A stretch of DNA of 64,000 nucleotides, taken from contig NZ_FOCW01000001.1 in the NCBI RefSeq assembly GCF_900110225.1, forward strand, positions 930,001-994,000. The letters run 5' to 3'. The notes beneath the pieces are model-generated. The model was not told where the DNA came from. It saw only the letters and a program-made list of their open reading frames with translations, and ran no database searches. This DNA comes from Allobrachymonas denitrificans DSM 15123 (lineage in GTDB: Bacteria > Pseudomonadota > Gammaproteobacteria > Burkholderiales > Burkholderiaceae_C). The first letter of the stretch is position 1. Each line of letters opens with the position of its first letter. Positions 19,557-30,022 of the stretch are shown here, piece after piece. Both the position numbers and the translations under genes were made by a program.

Positions 19557-20837
19557 ATGCATCCCAAAGCCCTTCTGGATCATTGTGCCGCATTGCTGGC
19601 GCAGGTTCTGCGATTCGATCATCCTGCCGACGCCGTGGTGTCGCGCTATTTCCGAGAAAACCGGCAGCTGGGTCAGCGCGAGCGTGCGACCCTGGCCGAG
19701 ACCGTCTATGCCGTGCTGCGACGCAAGGCCTATTTTGAGCTGCTCGCCCGCAGCGGCAGCGGACCGAAGGAGCGCCGTCTGGCCATCCTGGGGTTTGCAG
19801 CTGACCGCGGCCTGCTTTCCGGCGCCCTCAGCCAGCAGGAAAAGGACTGGCTTCACAGCTGCGATACCGTGCAGGAAAGCGAACTGTTGCCCGTGCACCG
19901 GCACAACCTGCCGCAATGGCTGGCAACCGAACTGGAGGCGCAGCTGGGTGAGCGTTTTATGGCAGTCGCCGAGAGCTTTCTGGAACCGGCACCGCTCGAC
20001 ATACGCGTCAACTCCGTGCGTGCCAAGCGGGCAGAGGTGCAGAAGGCGCTGGCAGCCGAGGGCCTGGTGGCGCAACCCACCAGCTACTCCCCCTGGGGCC
20101 TGCGCCTGCAAGGCAAGCCCGGCCTGACGCGACTGGATCTGTACCAGCAGGGCAGCATCGAGATTCAGGACGAGGGCTCGCAGCTGCTCGCCCTGTTGCT
20201 GGATGCCCGGCGCGGCGAAATGGTGGTGGACTTCTGTGCAGGAGCCGGTGGCAAGACGCTGGCAATTGGCGCCACCATGCGCAACACCGGCCGCCTGTAT
20301 GCCTTCGACGTGTCCGCACACCGTCTGGAAAATCTCAAGCCTCGTCTCGCCCGCAGCGGCCTGAGCAATGTGCATCCGGCTGCCATCGCGCACGAACGCG
20401 ATGACCGCATCAAGCGGCTGGCCGGCAAGATCGACCGTGTGCTGGTGGACGCCCCCTGTTCCGGCTTGGGCACGCTGCGCCGCAATCCCGATCTCAAGTG
20501 GCGCCAGGATCCTGCCATCGTTGAGGAGTTCGCCGTGAAGCAGACGGCCATTCTGGCCAGTGCAGCGCGTCTGGTGAAGCCGGGAGGGCGGTTGGTGTAT
20601 GCCACCTGCAGCGTGCTGCCCATGGAAAACGAGGTGATCGCCGATGCCTTCGGCGTGGCCAACCTCGGCTTCAGGCCGCTCAACGCCAGTGAACTGCTGA
20701 CCCAACTCAAGGTGAGTGATGCAGCCTCGCTGTGCAGCCCCGCCAGTGGCGCAGTCGAGGCAGGGCGCTATCTGCGCCTGTGGCCGGACCTGCATGGCAC
20801 CGACGGCTTCTTTGCCGCAGCATGGCAGAAGCTCTGA
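19557..20837 (+). CDS. rsmB: RsmB-type rRNA/tRNA cytosine-C5 methyltransferase
   Basis: SAM-dependent RNA m5C methyltransferase of the RsmB/NOP family; in E. coli RsmB modifies C967 of 16S rRNA. The 426-residue protein has an N-terminal NusB-like helical domain, then a Rossmann core with FCAGAGGKTLAIG, the Cys301 motif DAPCSGLGTLRRNPD and Cys351 in ATCSVL, the two cysteines used in this chemistry. The gene begins at ATG 19557 with a weak ribosome-binding site. fmt, its frequent neighbour in other bacteria, is not here, so the exact target is inferred from the family. Confidence 0.85.
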   Translation: MHPKALLDHCAALLAQVLRFDHPADAVVSRYFRENRQLGQRERATLAETVYAVLRRKAYFELLARSGSGPKERRLAILGFAADRGLLSGALSQQEKDWLHSCDTVQESELLPVHRHNLPQWLATELEAQLGERFMAVAESFLEPAPLDIRVNSVRAKRAEVQKALAAEGLVAQPTSYSPWGLRLQGKPGLTRLDLYQQGSIEIQDEGSQLLALLLDARRGEMVVDFCAGAGGKTLAIGATMRNTGRLYAFDVSAHRLENLKPRLARSGLSNVHPAAIAHERDDRIKRLAGKIDRVLVDAPCSGLGTLRRNPDLKWRQDPAIVEEFAVKQTAILASAARLVKPGGRLVYATCSVLPMENEVIADAFGVANLGFRPLNASELLTQLKVSDAASLCSPASGAVEAGRYLRLWPDLHGTDGFFAAAWQKL

Positions 20838-20897
20838 ACCTGAACCAATCCGTCACACCTACGTAGTAACCGTTGCACTTGCAGCATGCCCATGCCA

Positions 20898-20962
20898 TTG
20901 TGATGGTTGGCGGCCCTACCTACAATGAACCGGTTTACCCTGATACGAAGGTTTGTAGGTAG
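20898..20962 (+). promoter_or_regulatory. Desaturase promoter with paired inverted repeat
   Basis: TTGTGA (20898-20903), a 17-base spacer and TACAAT (20921-20926) form a good sigma-70-type promoter. CTACCTACAA (20916-20925) overlaps the -10, and its exact complement TTGTAGGTAG (20953-20962) covers the ribosome-binding site, 3 bases before ATG. A further palindrome CTACGTAG lies at 20859-20866. Because the left arm is mostly upstream of the expected transcript start, this looks like a DNA operator rather than an RNA hairpin. Confidence 0.55.
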
Positions 20963-20965
20963 TTC

Positions 20966-22156
20966 ATGGACAAGTTGCTCGATATCGTCGCCAATGGCCT
21001 GTTGCACGCCAGCTGGTGGCAGATGATTCTGGTGGTGCTGGCAGTCACGCATGTGACGATTGCCAGCGTCACCATCTTCCTGCATCGCCATCAGGCGCAC
21101 CGTTCGCTCGAGCTGCACGCCCTGCCTTCGCACTTTTTCCGTTTCTGGCTCTGGCTCACCACCGGCATGGTGACCAAGGAATGGACAGCGGTGCACCGCA
21201 AGCACCACGCCAAGTGCGAACAGGCCGAAGACCCCCACAGTCCGCAGGTATACGGCATCCGCAAGGTGCTGCTGGAGGGCGTGGAGCTGTACCGTGCCGA
21301 AGCGGCCAACCAGGAAACATTGGAGCGCTACGGTCACAACACTCCCGATGACTGGCTGGAGCGCCACGTCTACAGCCGACATACCGTGCTGGGTGTTTCG
21401 CTGCTGCTGATGGCCTATCTGTTGCTGTTCGGTGTGGCCGGCCTGAGCATGTGGGCGGTCACCATGCTGTGGATCCCGGTCACCGCTGCCGGCATCATCA
21501 ACGGCCTGGGGCATTACTGGGGCTACCGCAACTTCGAGGCACAGGACGCCAGCACCAATATTTCGCCCTGGGGCATCATCATCGGCGGCGAGGAATTGCA
21601 CAACAACCATCACACCTATCCGACATCGGCCAAGCTGTCAGTCAAGCCGTTCGAGTTCGACATTGGCTGGATGTACATCCGCATCCTGGCACGACTGGGG
21701 CTGGCGCGGGTGAAGAAGACAGCTCCGCGTGCGCACTATGGCAGTGTCAAGCCGGTGGCAGACGAGCAGACCCTGCAGGCCCTGATTGCCAACCGCTACG
21801 AGCTGATGGCCGACTATGCGCGCCAGGTGCGTGCAGCCTGCAGCGCCGAGATTCAGGCGCTCAAGCAGCGTCAGGCCGATTTTTCGGCGATGCGCCTGGC
21901 GCGCCGCTGGCTGCCGCGCGACAGCGAGAAGGTGCCGGCCAGCGTGCAACCCCAGCTGGCGGCCACGCGGGCTGCCTATCCGGTGCTGGACAGCATGATC
22001 GCCATGCGCGAGGAGTTGCGCCAGCTCTGGGCCAACCAGAGCCTGTCGCGCGAACAGATGCTGCAGCAGCTGCAGGCCTGGTGCCAGCGTGCCGAGGCCA
22101 GCGGCATTGCGGCCCTGCGTGACTTCGCCTTGCGACTGCGCGCTGTGCAGGCATGA
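20966..22156 (+). CDS. Acyl-CoA/acyl-lipid desaturase with C-terminal extension
   Basis: Membrane di-iron desaturase that puts double bonds in fatty acyl chains, likely at the delta-9 position by family. The 396-residue protein has the three histidine boxes: HRHQAHRS from His40, HRKHH from His77 and EELHNNHH with His212, plus hydrophobic segments at about 12-38, 48-65, 133-150 and 153-175. After residue 255 comes a helical, Arg/Gln/Ala-rich extension of roughly 140 residues without membrane segments. The promoter carries an inverted repeat that could bind a fatty-acid-sensing regulator. Substrate and regiochemistry are inferred. Confidence 0.85.
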   Translation: MDKLLDIVANGLLHASWWQMILVVLAVTHVTIASVTIFLHRHQAHRSLELHALPSHFFRFWLWLTTGMVTKEWTAVHRKHHAKCEQAEDPHSPQVYGIRKVLLEGVELYRAEAANQETLERYGHNTPDDWLERHVYSRHTVLGVSLLLMAYLLLFGVAGLSMWAVTMLWIPVTAAGIINGLGHYWGYRNFEAQDASTNISPWGIIIGGEELHNNHHTYPTSAKLSVKPFEFDIGWMYIRILARLGLARVKKTAPRAHYGSVKPVADEQTLQALIANRYELMADYARQVRAACSAEIQALKQRQADFSAMRLARRWLPRDSEKVPASVQPQLAATRAAYPVLDSMIAMREELRQLWANQSLSREQMLQQLQAWCQRAEASGIAALRDFALRLRAVQA

Positions 22157-22179
22157 GCCTCACCGCCTGGACGGGCAGG

Positions 22180-22204
22180 GCGGCGCTTCGGCGCCGCTTT
22201 GGCT
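22180..22204 (+). terminator. Terminator-like hairpin after the desaturase gene
   Basis: GCGGCGC and GCGCCGC pair around a UUCG tetraloop (22180-22197), followed by TTTGGCTTT. The stem is perfect but the U tract is interrupted. Confidence 0.6.
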
Positions 22205-22258
22205 TTGCATGGTCTGCTGAGGGCGTTGCGGTTGTAGGCCAGGCATCCCGCACAGCCA

Positions 22259-22290
22259 TAAAAAAACCGCCGGGCGTTTGCCAGGCGGTT
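22259..22290 (-). terminator. Rho-independent terminator of rpmB-rpmG
   Basis: On the minus strand AACCGCC (from 22290) pairs with GGCGGTT (22271-22265), followed by a run of T. It lies about 20 bases past the rpmG stop. Confidence 0.85.
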
Positions 22291-22310
22291 CTTGGTGGAA
22301 AGGAGCCGAA

Positions 22311-22481
22311 TTACTTCAGCTTGACTTCCTTGTATTCCACATGCTTGCGAGCCTTGGGGTCGAACTTCATGATCGACATTTTCTCGGGCATGGTTTTCTT
22401 GTTCTTGCTGGTGGTGTAGAAGTGGCCGGTGCCAGCTGTGGATTCCAGCTTGATTTTTTCGCGTCCGCCTTTGCTTGCCAT
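22311..22481 (-). CDS. rpmG: Ribosomal protein L33
   Basis: Small 50S subunit protein. Reading the minus strand from ATG at 22481 gives 56 residues: it begins [20 protein letters not shown], continues [15 protein letters not shown] and ends EYKEVKLK. This is the cysteine-free L33 form, lacking the zinc-ribbon CxxC pairs seen in zinc-binding L33. It is 31 bases downstream of rpmB, in the common rpmB-rpmG pair, and is followed by a clear terminator. Confidence 0.96.
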   Translation of the reverse strand: MASKGGREKIKLESTAGTGHFYTTSKNKKTMPEKMSIMKFDPKARKHVEYKEVKLK

Positions 22482-22512
22482 GATGGTGTCCTTTCAGTCA
22501 GTAAGTGGGGGC

Positions 22513-22746
22513 TCAGGCCTGGCCACGGGCACGCATGTCGGCGAGCACGGAGTCGATGCCATTCTTGTCGATCAGGCGCAGGGCAGCGCTGGAAACGCGC
22601 AGGCGCACCCAACGGTTCTCGCTCTCGACCCAGAAGCGACGGTACTGCAGGTTGGGCAGGAAACGACGCTTGGTCTTGTTGTTGGCGTGGGAAACATTGT
22701 TGCCCACCTGCGGGCCCTTGCCCGTGACTTCACATTTGCGTGCCAT
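22513..22746 (-). CDS. rpmB: Ribosomal protein L28
   Basis: 50S subunit protein of 77 residues beginning [20 protein letters not shown] and containing the [12 protein letters not shown] stretch typical of L28. The start at 22746 is chosen over a longer frame because AAAGGAGTG lies just upstream and MARKCEV is the conserved N-terminus. It is the first gene of the rpmB-rpmG unit. Confidence 0.97.
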   Translation of the reverse strand: MARKCEVTGKGPQVGNNVSHANNKTKRRFLPNLQYRRFWVESENRWVRLRVSSAALRLIDKNGIDSVLADMRARGQA

Positions 22747-22918
22747 GAAGCACTCCTTTGACTGGTTTGTTGGAATCAACAGCCCCGACAACGCTGGCCG
22801 GAACTGCACCTCGCCTGCGGTGAAGGCCGGTCAAGAAAACCTGCATCCACGCCATTGCAGACGGTCGATTGCTTTTTTGCCAAGCCTGCTGCAAAGAGCA
22901 AATTCAGCAAAGCCTTGG

Positions 22919-22924
22919 ATTATA
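22919..22924 (-). promoter_or_regulatory. Consensus -10 upstream of rpmB
   Basis: The minus strand reads TATAAT at 22924-22919, about 170 bases before the rpmB start. The -35 region is not convincing. The 305-base stretch 22747-23051 otherwise holds only this element, the rpmB leader and the trxB terminator; I see no gene. Confidence 0.4.
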
Positions 22925-22958
22925 TGGGATTTTGGGCGAGGCGGGAAGGTGCCGCTAC

Positions 22959-22984
22959 AAAAAACGGCCCGGCTGCAGCAGGGC
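22959..22984 (-). terminator. Probable trxB terminator
   Basis: The minus strand from 22984 shows GCCC...GGGC around a GC-rich palindromic core, followed by CGTTTTTTG (22966-22958). The stem is short, the T run is clear. Confidence 0.5.
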
Positions 22985-23051
22985 AGCCACAGACGGCATG
23001 CTGAAGCAGGGGGCGGGCGCGCTCGGCAGCGCGCTCACCGTACCCCTGTGT

Positions 23052-24038
<987 letters not shown>

Positions 24039-24236
24039 CTAATATAGCAGCGTCCCTGTCCGTGTGCCTTGTCCCAGGGCAACAGGCCTCCCGGCAGGCG
24101 GGAGGGTGTTGGTGCCGGAAATGGGGGGCTGTCACTCGCTTGGTCTTTGCCATGCAGAAAAATCATCCGGTTACGCCTTCTTATTAGTGCAGAATATGGG
24201 AATCCGGCCAGTCGCTATTCGCAAGGAGGTGCAGCT

Positions 24237-24911
24237 ATGGCTATCGTGTCCAATCTGGACCTGATTCGACGTGTTCCGCTGTTCAGCGATCTGACTGCTG
24301 GCCAGTCCAGCATCCTGTACGCCAGTGTCGACAAGAAGCGCTTCAAGCGCGGAGAGAACATCGTCGAGCAGGGCAAGATTTCCGGCACCCTGTACATGAT
24401 CCTGTCGGGCAAGGCGCGTGTCCTGTCGCAGGATGCGCGTGGCCGCGAGGTCATCATGGCCACGCTCGACGTGGGTGACTGCATTGGCGAGATGAGCCTG
24501 ATCGATGGCGAGCCGCATTCCGCCACCGTGCGCGCCGAAGTGCAGACGGATGTGCTGACGCTCAACCGTGAAACTTTCCTGCGCTGCGTGCACGAGAACG
24601 CGTCCATGGCTGATGCCGTCATGCGCGGCCTGGTGCGTCGCCTGCGCCGCGCCGACAAGCAGATCGAATCGCTGGCCCTGATGGACGTGTATGGTCGCGT
24701 GCACACCGTGCTGCTGGAAATGGCGCAGCCCGATGCCGAAGGCAAGCTCATCCTCAAGCAGAAGGTGTCGCGTCAGGACGTGGCCAAGATGGTGGGTGCG
24801 TCTCGCGAAATGGTGAGCCGCGTGATGAAGCATTTCGAGGACGAGGGCACCGTGGTTGACCGGGGTGATGGTACTTTCCTGCTCACGCAGCAGGCCCATG
24901 CCGTCGAATGA
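24237..24911 (+). CDS. Crp/Fnr-family transcription regulator
   Basis: The 224-residue protein has an N-terminal cyclic-nucleotide-binding-type beta-roll (about residues 20-120, with GDCIGEMSLIDGEPHSATVRA) and a C-terminal winged helix (SRQDVAKMVGASREMVSRVMK at about 180-200). No Fnr-type N-terminal cysteine cluster is present, so oxygen sensing by an iron-sulfur cluster is unlikely. ATG 24237 follows AAGGAGG; a longer in-frame reading lacks support. It is followed by ftsK at 40 bases. The effector and target genes cannot be read from sequence; the E. coli Crp cAMP contacts are only partly matched. Confidence 0.85.
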   Translation: MAIVSNLDLIRRVPLFSDLTAGQSSILYASVDKKRFKRGENIVEQGKISGTLYMILSGKARVLSQDARGREVIMATLDVGDCIGEMSLIDGEPHSATVRAEVQTDVLTLNRETFLRCVHENASMADAVMRGLVRRLRRADKQIESLALMDVYGRVHTVLLEMAQPDAEGKLILKQKVSRQDVAKMVGASREMVSRVMKHFEDEGTVVDRGDGTFLLTQQAHAVE

Positions 24912-24951
24912 GCGCCCGTGGGGCGGTTTCCCCTTGCAGTTTTAGAGTGAT

Positions 24952-27327
24952 ATGGCCTATCTGATCCGCAATTCGCAACCTTCCACCCCGGCTGTCGTCG
25001 ACAAGCCGCTGGTGCCGGCGTTGTTCCGGCGCTTCAGCCAGGAGACGGCCCTGTTCGTGGGCTTTCTGCTGCTGCTGTTCTGGCTGGCGGCCATGATCAG
25101 CCACGACATCGCGGATCCTGCCTGGAGCACCACCGGCACGCGTGACTACACCGAGAACTGGCTGGGTCCGCTGGGTGCCTGGATTTCCGATATCAGCTAC
25201 TTCCTGGCCGGGCGCAGTGTCTGGATGCTGTTTGCCGCGTTTGCGGGCGCCTGGTTGCGGCTGCTGCGTTCCTGGATGCGGGGCGAGGTTCCGCGCCAGG
25301 CGGTTGCAGCGCCGGCGCCGGCGGCTGTCAGTTGGCGTACCCGCTGGCTGGGCTGGATCGACCGCCGCCTGCTGTGGTGGCTGGCGCTGTTCGTGCTGAT
25401 GGCCGTGTGTACGGGGCTGGAGTGGGCGCGCCTCTACGGCAGTGCAGATGCCCTGCCTGGCGGTGCTGGCGGCATGCTCGGGGCCTTCACCGGGCCCGCA
25501 TCCATGTTGGCGCTGGGCTTCATGGGATCGGGTGTGGTCGGCATCGTGCTGCTGCTGCTCTCGATTTCGTGGGTGTTCCGCTTTTCATGGGGCAGTGTCG
25601 CACAGTCCATCGGCGCCTATATCGACAAGCGCATGAATGCAGCGCGCGAGCGCCGTGAGGTGGCCGCAGATGTGGCAGCCGGGCAGGAAGCCGCCCGCCA
25701 GCGCGAGGAACAGGTCGAGCAGGAGCGCGTGCATACCCAGGAGAAGCACCCGATTCCGCTGGTGGTGGAGGCTCCGCCCAAGGCGGCAGTGGTCGAACCC
25801 AGCGTGCGTGTGGCCAAGGAACGCCAGAAGCCGCTGTTCACCGACATGCCCGACAGCCATCTGCCGCAGATCAGCCTGCTGGACGAAGCGCCGGACAACC
25901 GCGAGAGCATTCCGCACGAAACGCTGGAAATGACCAGTCGCTTGATCGAGAAGAAGCTCAAGGATTTTGGCGTGGACGTGCGTGTGGTGGCGGCCAAGCC
26001 GGGGCCGGTGGTCACGCGTTACGAGATCGAGCCGGCTACCGGTGTCAAGGGCGTGCAGATCGTCAATCTGGCCAAGGACCTGTCGCGCTCGCTCAGCCTG
26101 GTGTCCATCCGCGTGATCGAGAACATTCCGGGCAAGAACCTGATGGCGCTGGAGCTGCCCAACGCCCGTCGCCAGACCATCCACCTGAGCGAGGTGCTGG
26201 GCTCCAACGCCTACCACGAAGGCAAGTCGCTGCTGACCATGGGGCTGGGCAAGGACATCGTCGGCAACCCGGTGGTGGCCGACCTGGCCAAGATGCCGCA
26301 CGTCATGGTGGCCGGTACCACCGGTTCCGGCAAGTCGGTCGGGATCAACGCCATGATCCTGAGCCTGCTCTACAAGGCATCGCCCGAGCAGGTGCGCCTG
26401 CTCATGATCGACCCGAAGATGCTGGAAATGTCGGTGTACGAAGGCATTCCGCACCTGATTGCCCCGGTGGTCACCGACATGCGCCAGGCGGCCCATGGCC
26501 TGAACTGGTGCGTGGGCGAGATGGAGCGGCGCTACAAGCTGATGAGCAAGATGGGCGTGCGCAACCTGGCCGGCTTCAACGCCAAGATCGAGGATGCGCG
26601 CGCACGCGAGGAACTGATCCCCAACCCGTTCAGCCTGACGCCCGAATCGCCTGAGCCGCTCGAGAAGATGCCCTACATCGTGGTGGTGATCGATGAGCTG
26701 GCCGACCTGATGATGGTGGTGGGCAAGAAAATCGAGGAGCTGATTGCCCGTCTGGCGCAAAAGGCCCGTGCCGCCGGCATTCACCTGATCCTGGCAACGC
26801 AGCGTCCCAGCGTGGACGTGATCACCGGCCTGATCAAGGCCAACATCCCGACCCGCATTGCCTTCCAGGTGTCCAGCAAGGTGGACAGCCGCACGATTCT
26901 GGACCAGATGGGCGCCGAAAGCCTGCTGGGTCTGGGCGACATGCTGTACCTGCCTGCCGGACATGGCGTGCCCAACCGGGTCCATGGTGCCTTCGTCAGT
27001 GACGACGAGGTGCATCGTGTCGTCTCCTTCCTCAAGGAGAAGGGCGAGGCCAACTACATCGAGGGGGTGCTGGAAGGCGGCACGGTCGATGGCGAGGACG
27101 AGGCAGGCGCAGAAGGCGGCGGCAGCGAGCAGGATCCGATGTACGACCAGGCGGTCGAGGTGGTGCTCAAGAAGCGCAAGGCCAGCATCTCGCTGGTGCA
27201 GCGCGAACTGCGTATCGGCTACAACCGTGCAGCCCGCCTGCTGGAAGACATGGAACGTGCCGGTCTGGTGAGCAGCCTGTCCACCAGCGGGCAGCGCGAC
27301 ATCCTGGTTCCCAACCGCGAGGAATGA
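24952..27327 (+). CDS. ftsK: FtsK, DNA translocase for chromosome segregation
   Basis: Pumps DNA at the division septum and activates XerCD. The 791-residue protein has about four membrane helices in the first 210 residues, a short Glu/Arg-rich linker (about 220-310), the alpha/beta motor with Walker A GTTGSGKS at 455-462 and Walker [12 protein letters not shown], and a C-terminal gamma winged helix ([18 protein letters not shown]) that reads KOPS sites. The linker is much shorter than the roughly 600 residues of E. coli FtsK, in line with many betaproteobacterial versions. A hairpin-type terminator lies beyond it. Confidence 0.95.
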   Translation: MAYLIRNSQPSTPAVVDKPLVPALFRRFSQETALFVGFLLLLFWLAAMISHDIADPAWSTTGTRDYTENWLGPLGAWISDISYFLAGRSVWMLFAAFAGAWLRLLRSWMRGEVPRQAVAAPAPAAVSWRTRWLGWIDRRLLWWLALFVLMAVCTGLEWARLYGSADALPGGAGGMLGAFTGPASMLALGFMGSGVVGIVLLLLSISWVFRFSWGSVAQSIGAYIDKRMNAARERREVAADVAAGQEAARQREEQVEQERVHTQEKHPIPLVVEAPPKAAVVEPSVRVAKERQKPLFTDMPDSHLPQISLLDEAPDNRESIPHETLEMTSRLIEKKLKDFGVDVRVVAAKPGPVVTRYEIEPATGVKGVQIVNLAKDLSRSLSLVSIRVIENIPGKNLMALELPNARRQTIHLSEVLGSNAYHEGKSLLTMGLGKDIVGNPVVADLAKMPHVMVAGTTGSGKSVGINAMILSLLYKASPEQVRLLMIDPKMLEMSVYEGIPHLIAPVVTDMRQAAHGLNWCVGEMERRYKLMSKMGVRNLAGFNAKIEDARAREELIPNPFSLTPESPEPLEKMPYIVVVIDELADLMMVVGKKIEELIARLAQKARAAGIHLILATQRPSVDVITGLIKANIPTRIAFQVSSKVDSRTILDQMGAESLLGLGDMLYLPAGHGVPNRVHGAFVSDDEVHRVVSFLKEKGEANYIEGVLEGGTVDGEDEAGAEGGGSEQDPMYDQAVEVVLKKRKASISLVQRELRIGYNRAARLLEDMERAGLVSSLSTSGQRDILVPNREE

Positions 27328-27634
27328 CCGGCGTGCAGCGGGGCTGGGCCGCCAGCCCGGTTGGCACGCAGGGCAATCGCCTCCGATTTGTTGTCAGTTT
27401 GCTGCAATCCTTGTGTAACAAGTTTGCGGGTTTGCACAGCGCCTTCCGCGTTTGCGGGCGGCGCTGTTACATTTTTCAGGGCTGGTAGCAAATTCGCCCG
27501 GCAGCAGCGTCAACACCGGCTTTCAGGCCCCTACACTGGCCTTGTCGCAGTTCGCCGGCGGTCGTGAAATGGCCGTGAAGAGGCGGGTGGCAATACCGCT
27601 GCCAGACTGCAGAACCCTTTTGCAAGGAGCAGAA
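27328..27634 (+). other. ftsK-lolA intergenic stretch
   Basis: No gene is evident. It contains a perfect GGGCTGG/CCAGCCC hairpin near 27340-27357 without a T tract, the stronger terminator at 27436-27476, and the lolA leader. TACACT near 27532 could be a -10 for lolA, but I find no good -35. Confidence 0.4.
27436..27476 (+). terminator. Terminator after ftsK
   Basis: ACAGCGCC (27436-27443) pairs with GGCGCTGT (27460-27467), with an inner CCGC/GCGG stem, and is followed by TACATTTTT. Confidence 0.65.
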
Positions 27635-28303
27635 ATGACGACATCCCTGTCCCGTACCCCGCATCGCAAGACCCTGGCCGCTGGTGCCGTCTCGGCTCTG
27701 GCCATGGGCATGCTGGCGTTTTCCGGTGCCGCCCATGCGGACAGCCTGGCAACGCTCGACAGCTACATCAAGAGCACGCGGGCCGGGTATGCAGACTTCA
27801 CCCAGGTGGTGACCAATGCCAACAAGCCGGGTGCCGGCAAGCAAAGCGTGGGTACGTTTGCCTTCAAGCGTCCCAACCAGTTCCGTTTCGACTATCGCAA
27901 GCCGTTCCAGCAGACCATCGTGGCCGATGGCAAGACCCTGTGGATGTACGACGCGGACCTGAACCAGGTGACGCAGCGCAGCCAGGCCAAGGTGCTGGAT
28001 TCCACTCCGGCTGCCCTGGTGGCCTCCGCCACCAGCATCGAGTCGCTCAAGCAGCGCTTCACGCTCGAAGCCGTGCCGGTCAAGGATCGCCTGGAGTGGG
28101 TCAAAGCCACCCCGAAGGACAAGGATGGCCAGCTGCAGAACGTGATGATCGGCTTTGACGGCAAACAGCTGCGCAAACTGGAGATCCTGGACAGCTTTGG
28201 CCAGCGCTCGGTGATGACCTTCGGCAACTTCGTGCCGACCGTGCCCGCCAAGGTGAGCTTCAAGTTCAAGGTGCCGGCAGGCGCCGATGTGCTGAAGCAG
28301 TAA
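27635..28303 (+). CDS. lolA: LolA, periplasmic lipoprotein carrier
   Basis: Carries lipoproteins from LolCDE across the periplasm to LolB. The 222-residue precursor has a signal peptide (basic n-region, hydrophobic core at about 16-30, cleavage probably after AHA near residue 35), then the LolA fold with [19 protein letters not shown] and [17 protein letters not shown] 27635 follows AAGGAG. It ends in a strong terminator, so it probably forms a separate unit between ftsK and rarA. Confidence 0.94.
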   Translation: MTTSLSRTPHRKTLAAGAVSALAMGMLAFSGAAHADSLATLDSYIKSTRAGYADFTQVVTNANKPGAGKQSVGTFAFKRPNQFRFDYRKPFQQTIVADGKTLWMYDADLNQVTQRSQAKVLDSTPAALVASATSIESLKQRFTLEAVPVKDRLEWVKATPKDKDGQLQNVMIGFDGKQLRKLEILDSFGQRSVMTFGNFVPTVPAKVSFKFKVPAGADVLKQ

Positions 28304-28323
28304 TCCACGACGACCCGCCAAGA

Positions 28324-28346
28324 GGCCGCCTTCGGGCGGCCTTTTT
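28324..28346 (+). terminator. Rho-independent terminator of lolA
   Basis: GGCCGCC and GGCGGCC pair around a TTCG loop (28324-28341), followed by five T (28342-28346), 21 bases past the lolA stop. Confidence 0.92.
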
Positions 28347-28382
28347 GCGCTTGGTGCCCCATGCAGCGAAGCACATTGGATA

Positions 28383-29756
28383 ATGCAGGCCATGAGTGAC
28401 CTGTTCGGAGATCTGCCGCTTCCCGCTGATGGTGACCAGCCGGCTTTGCCGCGTGTTGCGCCCGGTGCCCCTCTTGCCGAACTGCTGCGGCCGCAGTCCC
28501 TGCAGGATGTGGTGGGGCAGCAGCACCTGCTGGGCCCCGGCAAGCCGCTGCAACTGGCGTTTGCATCGGGCAAGCCGCATTCCATGATTCTCTGGGGTCC
28601 GCCTGGCGTAGGCAAGACGACGCTGGCGCGGCTGACGGCCAATGCCTTCGACTACGATTTCATTGCCTTGTCGGCGGTGTTCAGTGGCGTCAAGGATATT
28701 CGCGCAGCCATGGAGCGGGCCGAGCGCAATGTGGCGCTGGGGCGCAAGACCATCCTGTTCGTGGACGAGATCCATCGCTTCAACAAGAGCCAGCAGGATG
28801 CCTTGCTGCCCTTTGTGGAGTCCGGCCTGGTGGTGTTCATCGGCGCCACCACCGAAAACCCGTCCTTCGAGGTCAACTCGGCCTTGCTGTCGCGCGCGCA
28901 GGTGTATGTGCTGCAGGCGCTGACGGGCGACGAGTTGCGCGAACTGGCGCGACGTGCCCAGGCAGCGCTGCCGGGGCTGGAGCTGGAAGAGGGTGCCATC
29001 GAGGTGCTGACCGGCTATGCAGACGGCGATGCGCGCCGCCTGCTGAACCTGCTGGAGCAGACCCAGACGGCTGCACAAGCCAGCGGGGTGACCAGGGTGG
29101 GAACCGGTTTCCTGCAGCAGACACTGGCCCTGAATGCGCGTCGTTTCGACAAGGGTGGTGACCAGTTCTATGACCAGATTTCGGCCATGCACAAGTCGGT
29201 GCGGGGCTCGGACCCGGATGCCTCGCTCTACTGGTTCTGCCGCATGCTGGATGGCGGGGCGGACGCGCGCTATCTCGCGCGCCGCATCGTGCGCATGGCC
29301 TGGGAGGATATCGGCCTCGCTGACCCGCGTGCCATGCAACTGGCCAATGAAGCTGCCGCCACCTACGAACGGCTGGGGTCGCCGGAAGGGGAGCTGGCGC
29401 TGGCGCAGGCGCTGATTTATCTGGCGGTCGCTCCGAAGAGCAATGCGGGTTACCAGGCCTACAACACGGCGCGGGCTTTCGTGCGCCAGCATGGCTCGGA
29501 TCCGGTACCGGTGCATCTGCGCAACGCGCCCACGCGACTGATGAAGGAACTGGGCTACGGCAAGGCCTACCGCTATGCGCACGACGAGCCGGAAGCCTAT
29601 GCCGCCGGTGAAACCTATTTCCCGGATGCGCTCGACGCCCACCCCGGCTGGTATCGCCCGACGGCACGCGGGCTGGAATCGAAGATCGCCGCCAAGCTCG
29701 CACACCTGCGCGATCTGGACCGTGCATGGCAAGAGGGGCAGGGCGAACCCGAATGA
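28383..29756 (+). CDS. rarA: RarA/MgsA, replication-associated AAA+ ATPase
   Basis: AAA+ protein related to clamp-loader and RuvB ATPases that acts at stalled forks. The 457-residue protein has [14 protein letters not shown], Walker [10 protein letters not shown], Walker [13 protein letters not shown], the sensor GATTENPSF and the RarA C-terminal part ([26 protein letters not shown]). ATG 28383 and ATG 28392 are both possible; neither has a strong ribosome-binding site. It sits after lolA, as in many Burkholderiales. Confidence 0.94.
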   Translation: MQAMSDLFGDLPLPADGDQPALPRVAPGAPLAELLRPQSLQDVVGQQHLLGPGKPLQLAFASGKPHSMILWGPPGVGKTTLARLTANAFDYDFIALSAVFSGVKDIRAAMERAERNVALGRKTILFVDEIHRFNKSQQDALLPFVESGLVVFIGATTENPSFEVNSALLSRAQVYVLQALTGDELRELARRAQAALPGLELEEGAIEVLTGYADGDARRLLNLLEQTQTAAQASGVTRVGTGFLQQTLALNARRFDKGGDQFYDQISAMHKSVRGSDPDASLYWFCRMLDGGADARYLARRIVRMAWEDIGLADPRAMQLANEAAATYERLGSPEGELALAQALIYLAVAPKSNAGYQAYNTARAFVRQHGSDPVPVHLRNAPTRLMKELGYGKAYRYAHDEPEAYAAGETYFPDALDAHPGWYRPTARGLESKIAAKLAHLRDLDRAWQEGQGEPE

Positions 29757-29844
29757 ATGCCAATGTGTGCCAAGGGTCACATTCCGCGGTGAAAAGTGTG
29801 CGACCGTCCTATTTTTCTAGGGCAAACCCTTGAAGTTCAATTGG

Positions 29845-29871
29845 TTGCATTTCGTGTCGAGTCGCTACAAT
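29845..29871 (+). promoter_or_regulatory. Possible livH promoter
   Basis: TTGCAT (29845-29850), a 15-base spacer and TACAAT (29866-29871) are the best promoter-like pair in the 266-base gap before livH. The spacer is shorter than ideal. No gene is seen in the rest of this gap. Confidence 0.4.
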
Positions 29872-30022
29872 CGCCCCACCGGAACGGGAGGGTCAAGAAA
29901 CTGCCATATCTGCAGTCGACCTTCGTTCCAGCAGGACGGCGCTGTCCACAAGGCAGACGCATGCCAACATCAATAGCAGTCTTCCAGACCTACAGTCCAG
30001 GACAGACACGGAGTCACAACTT

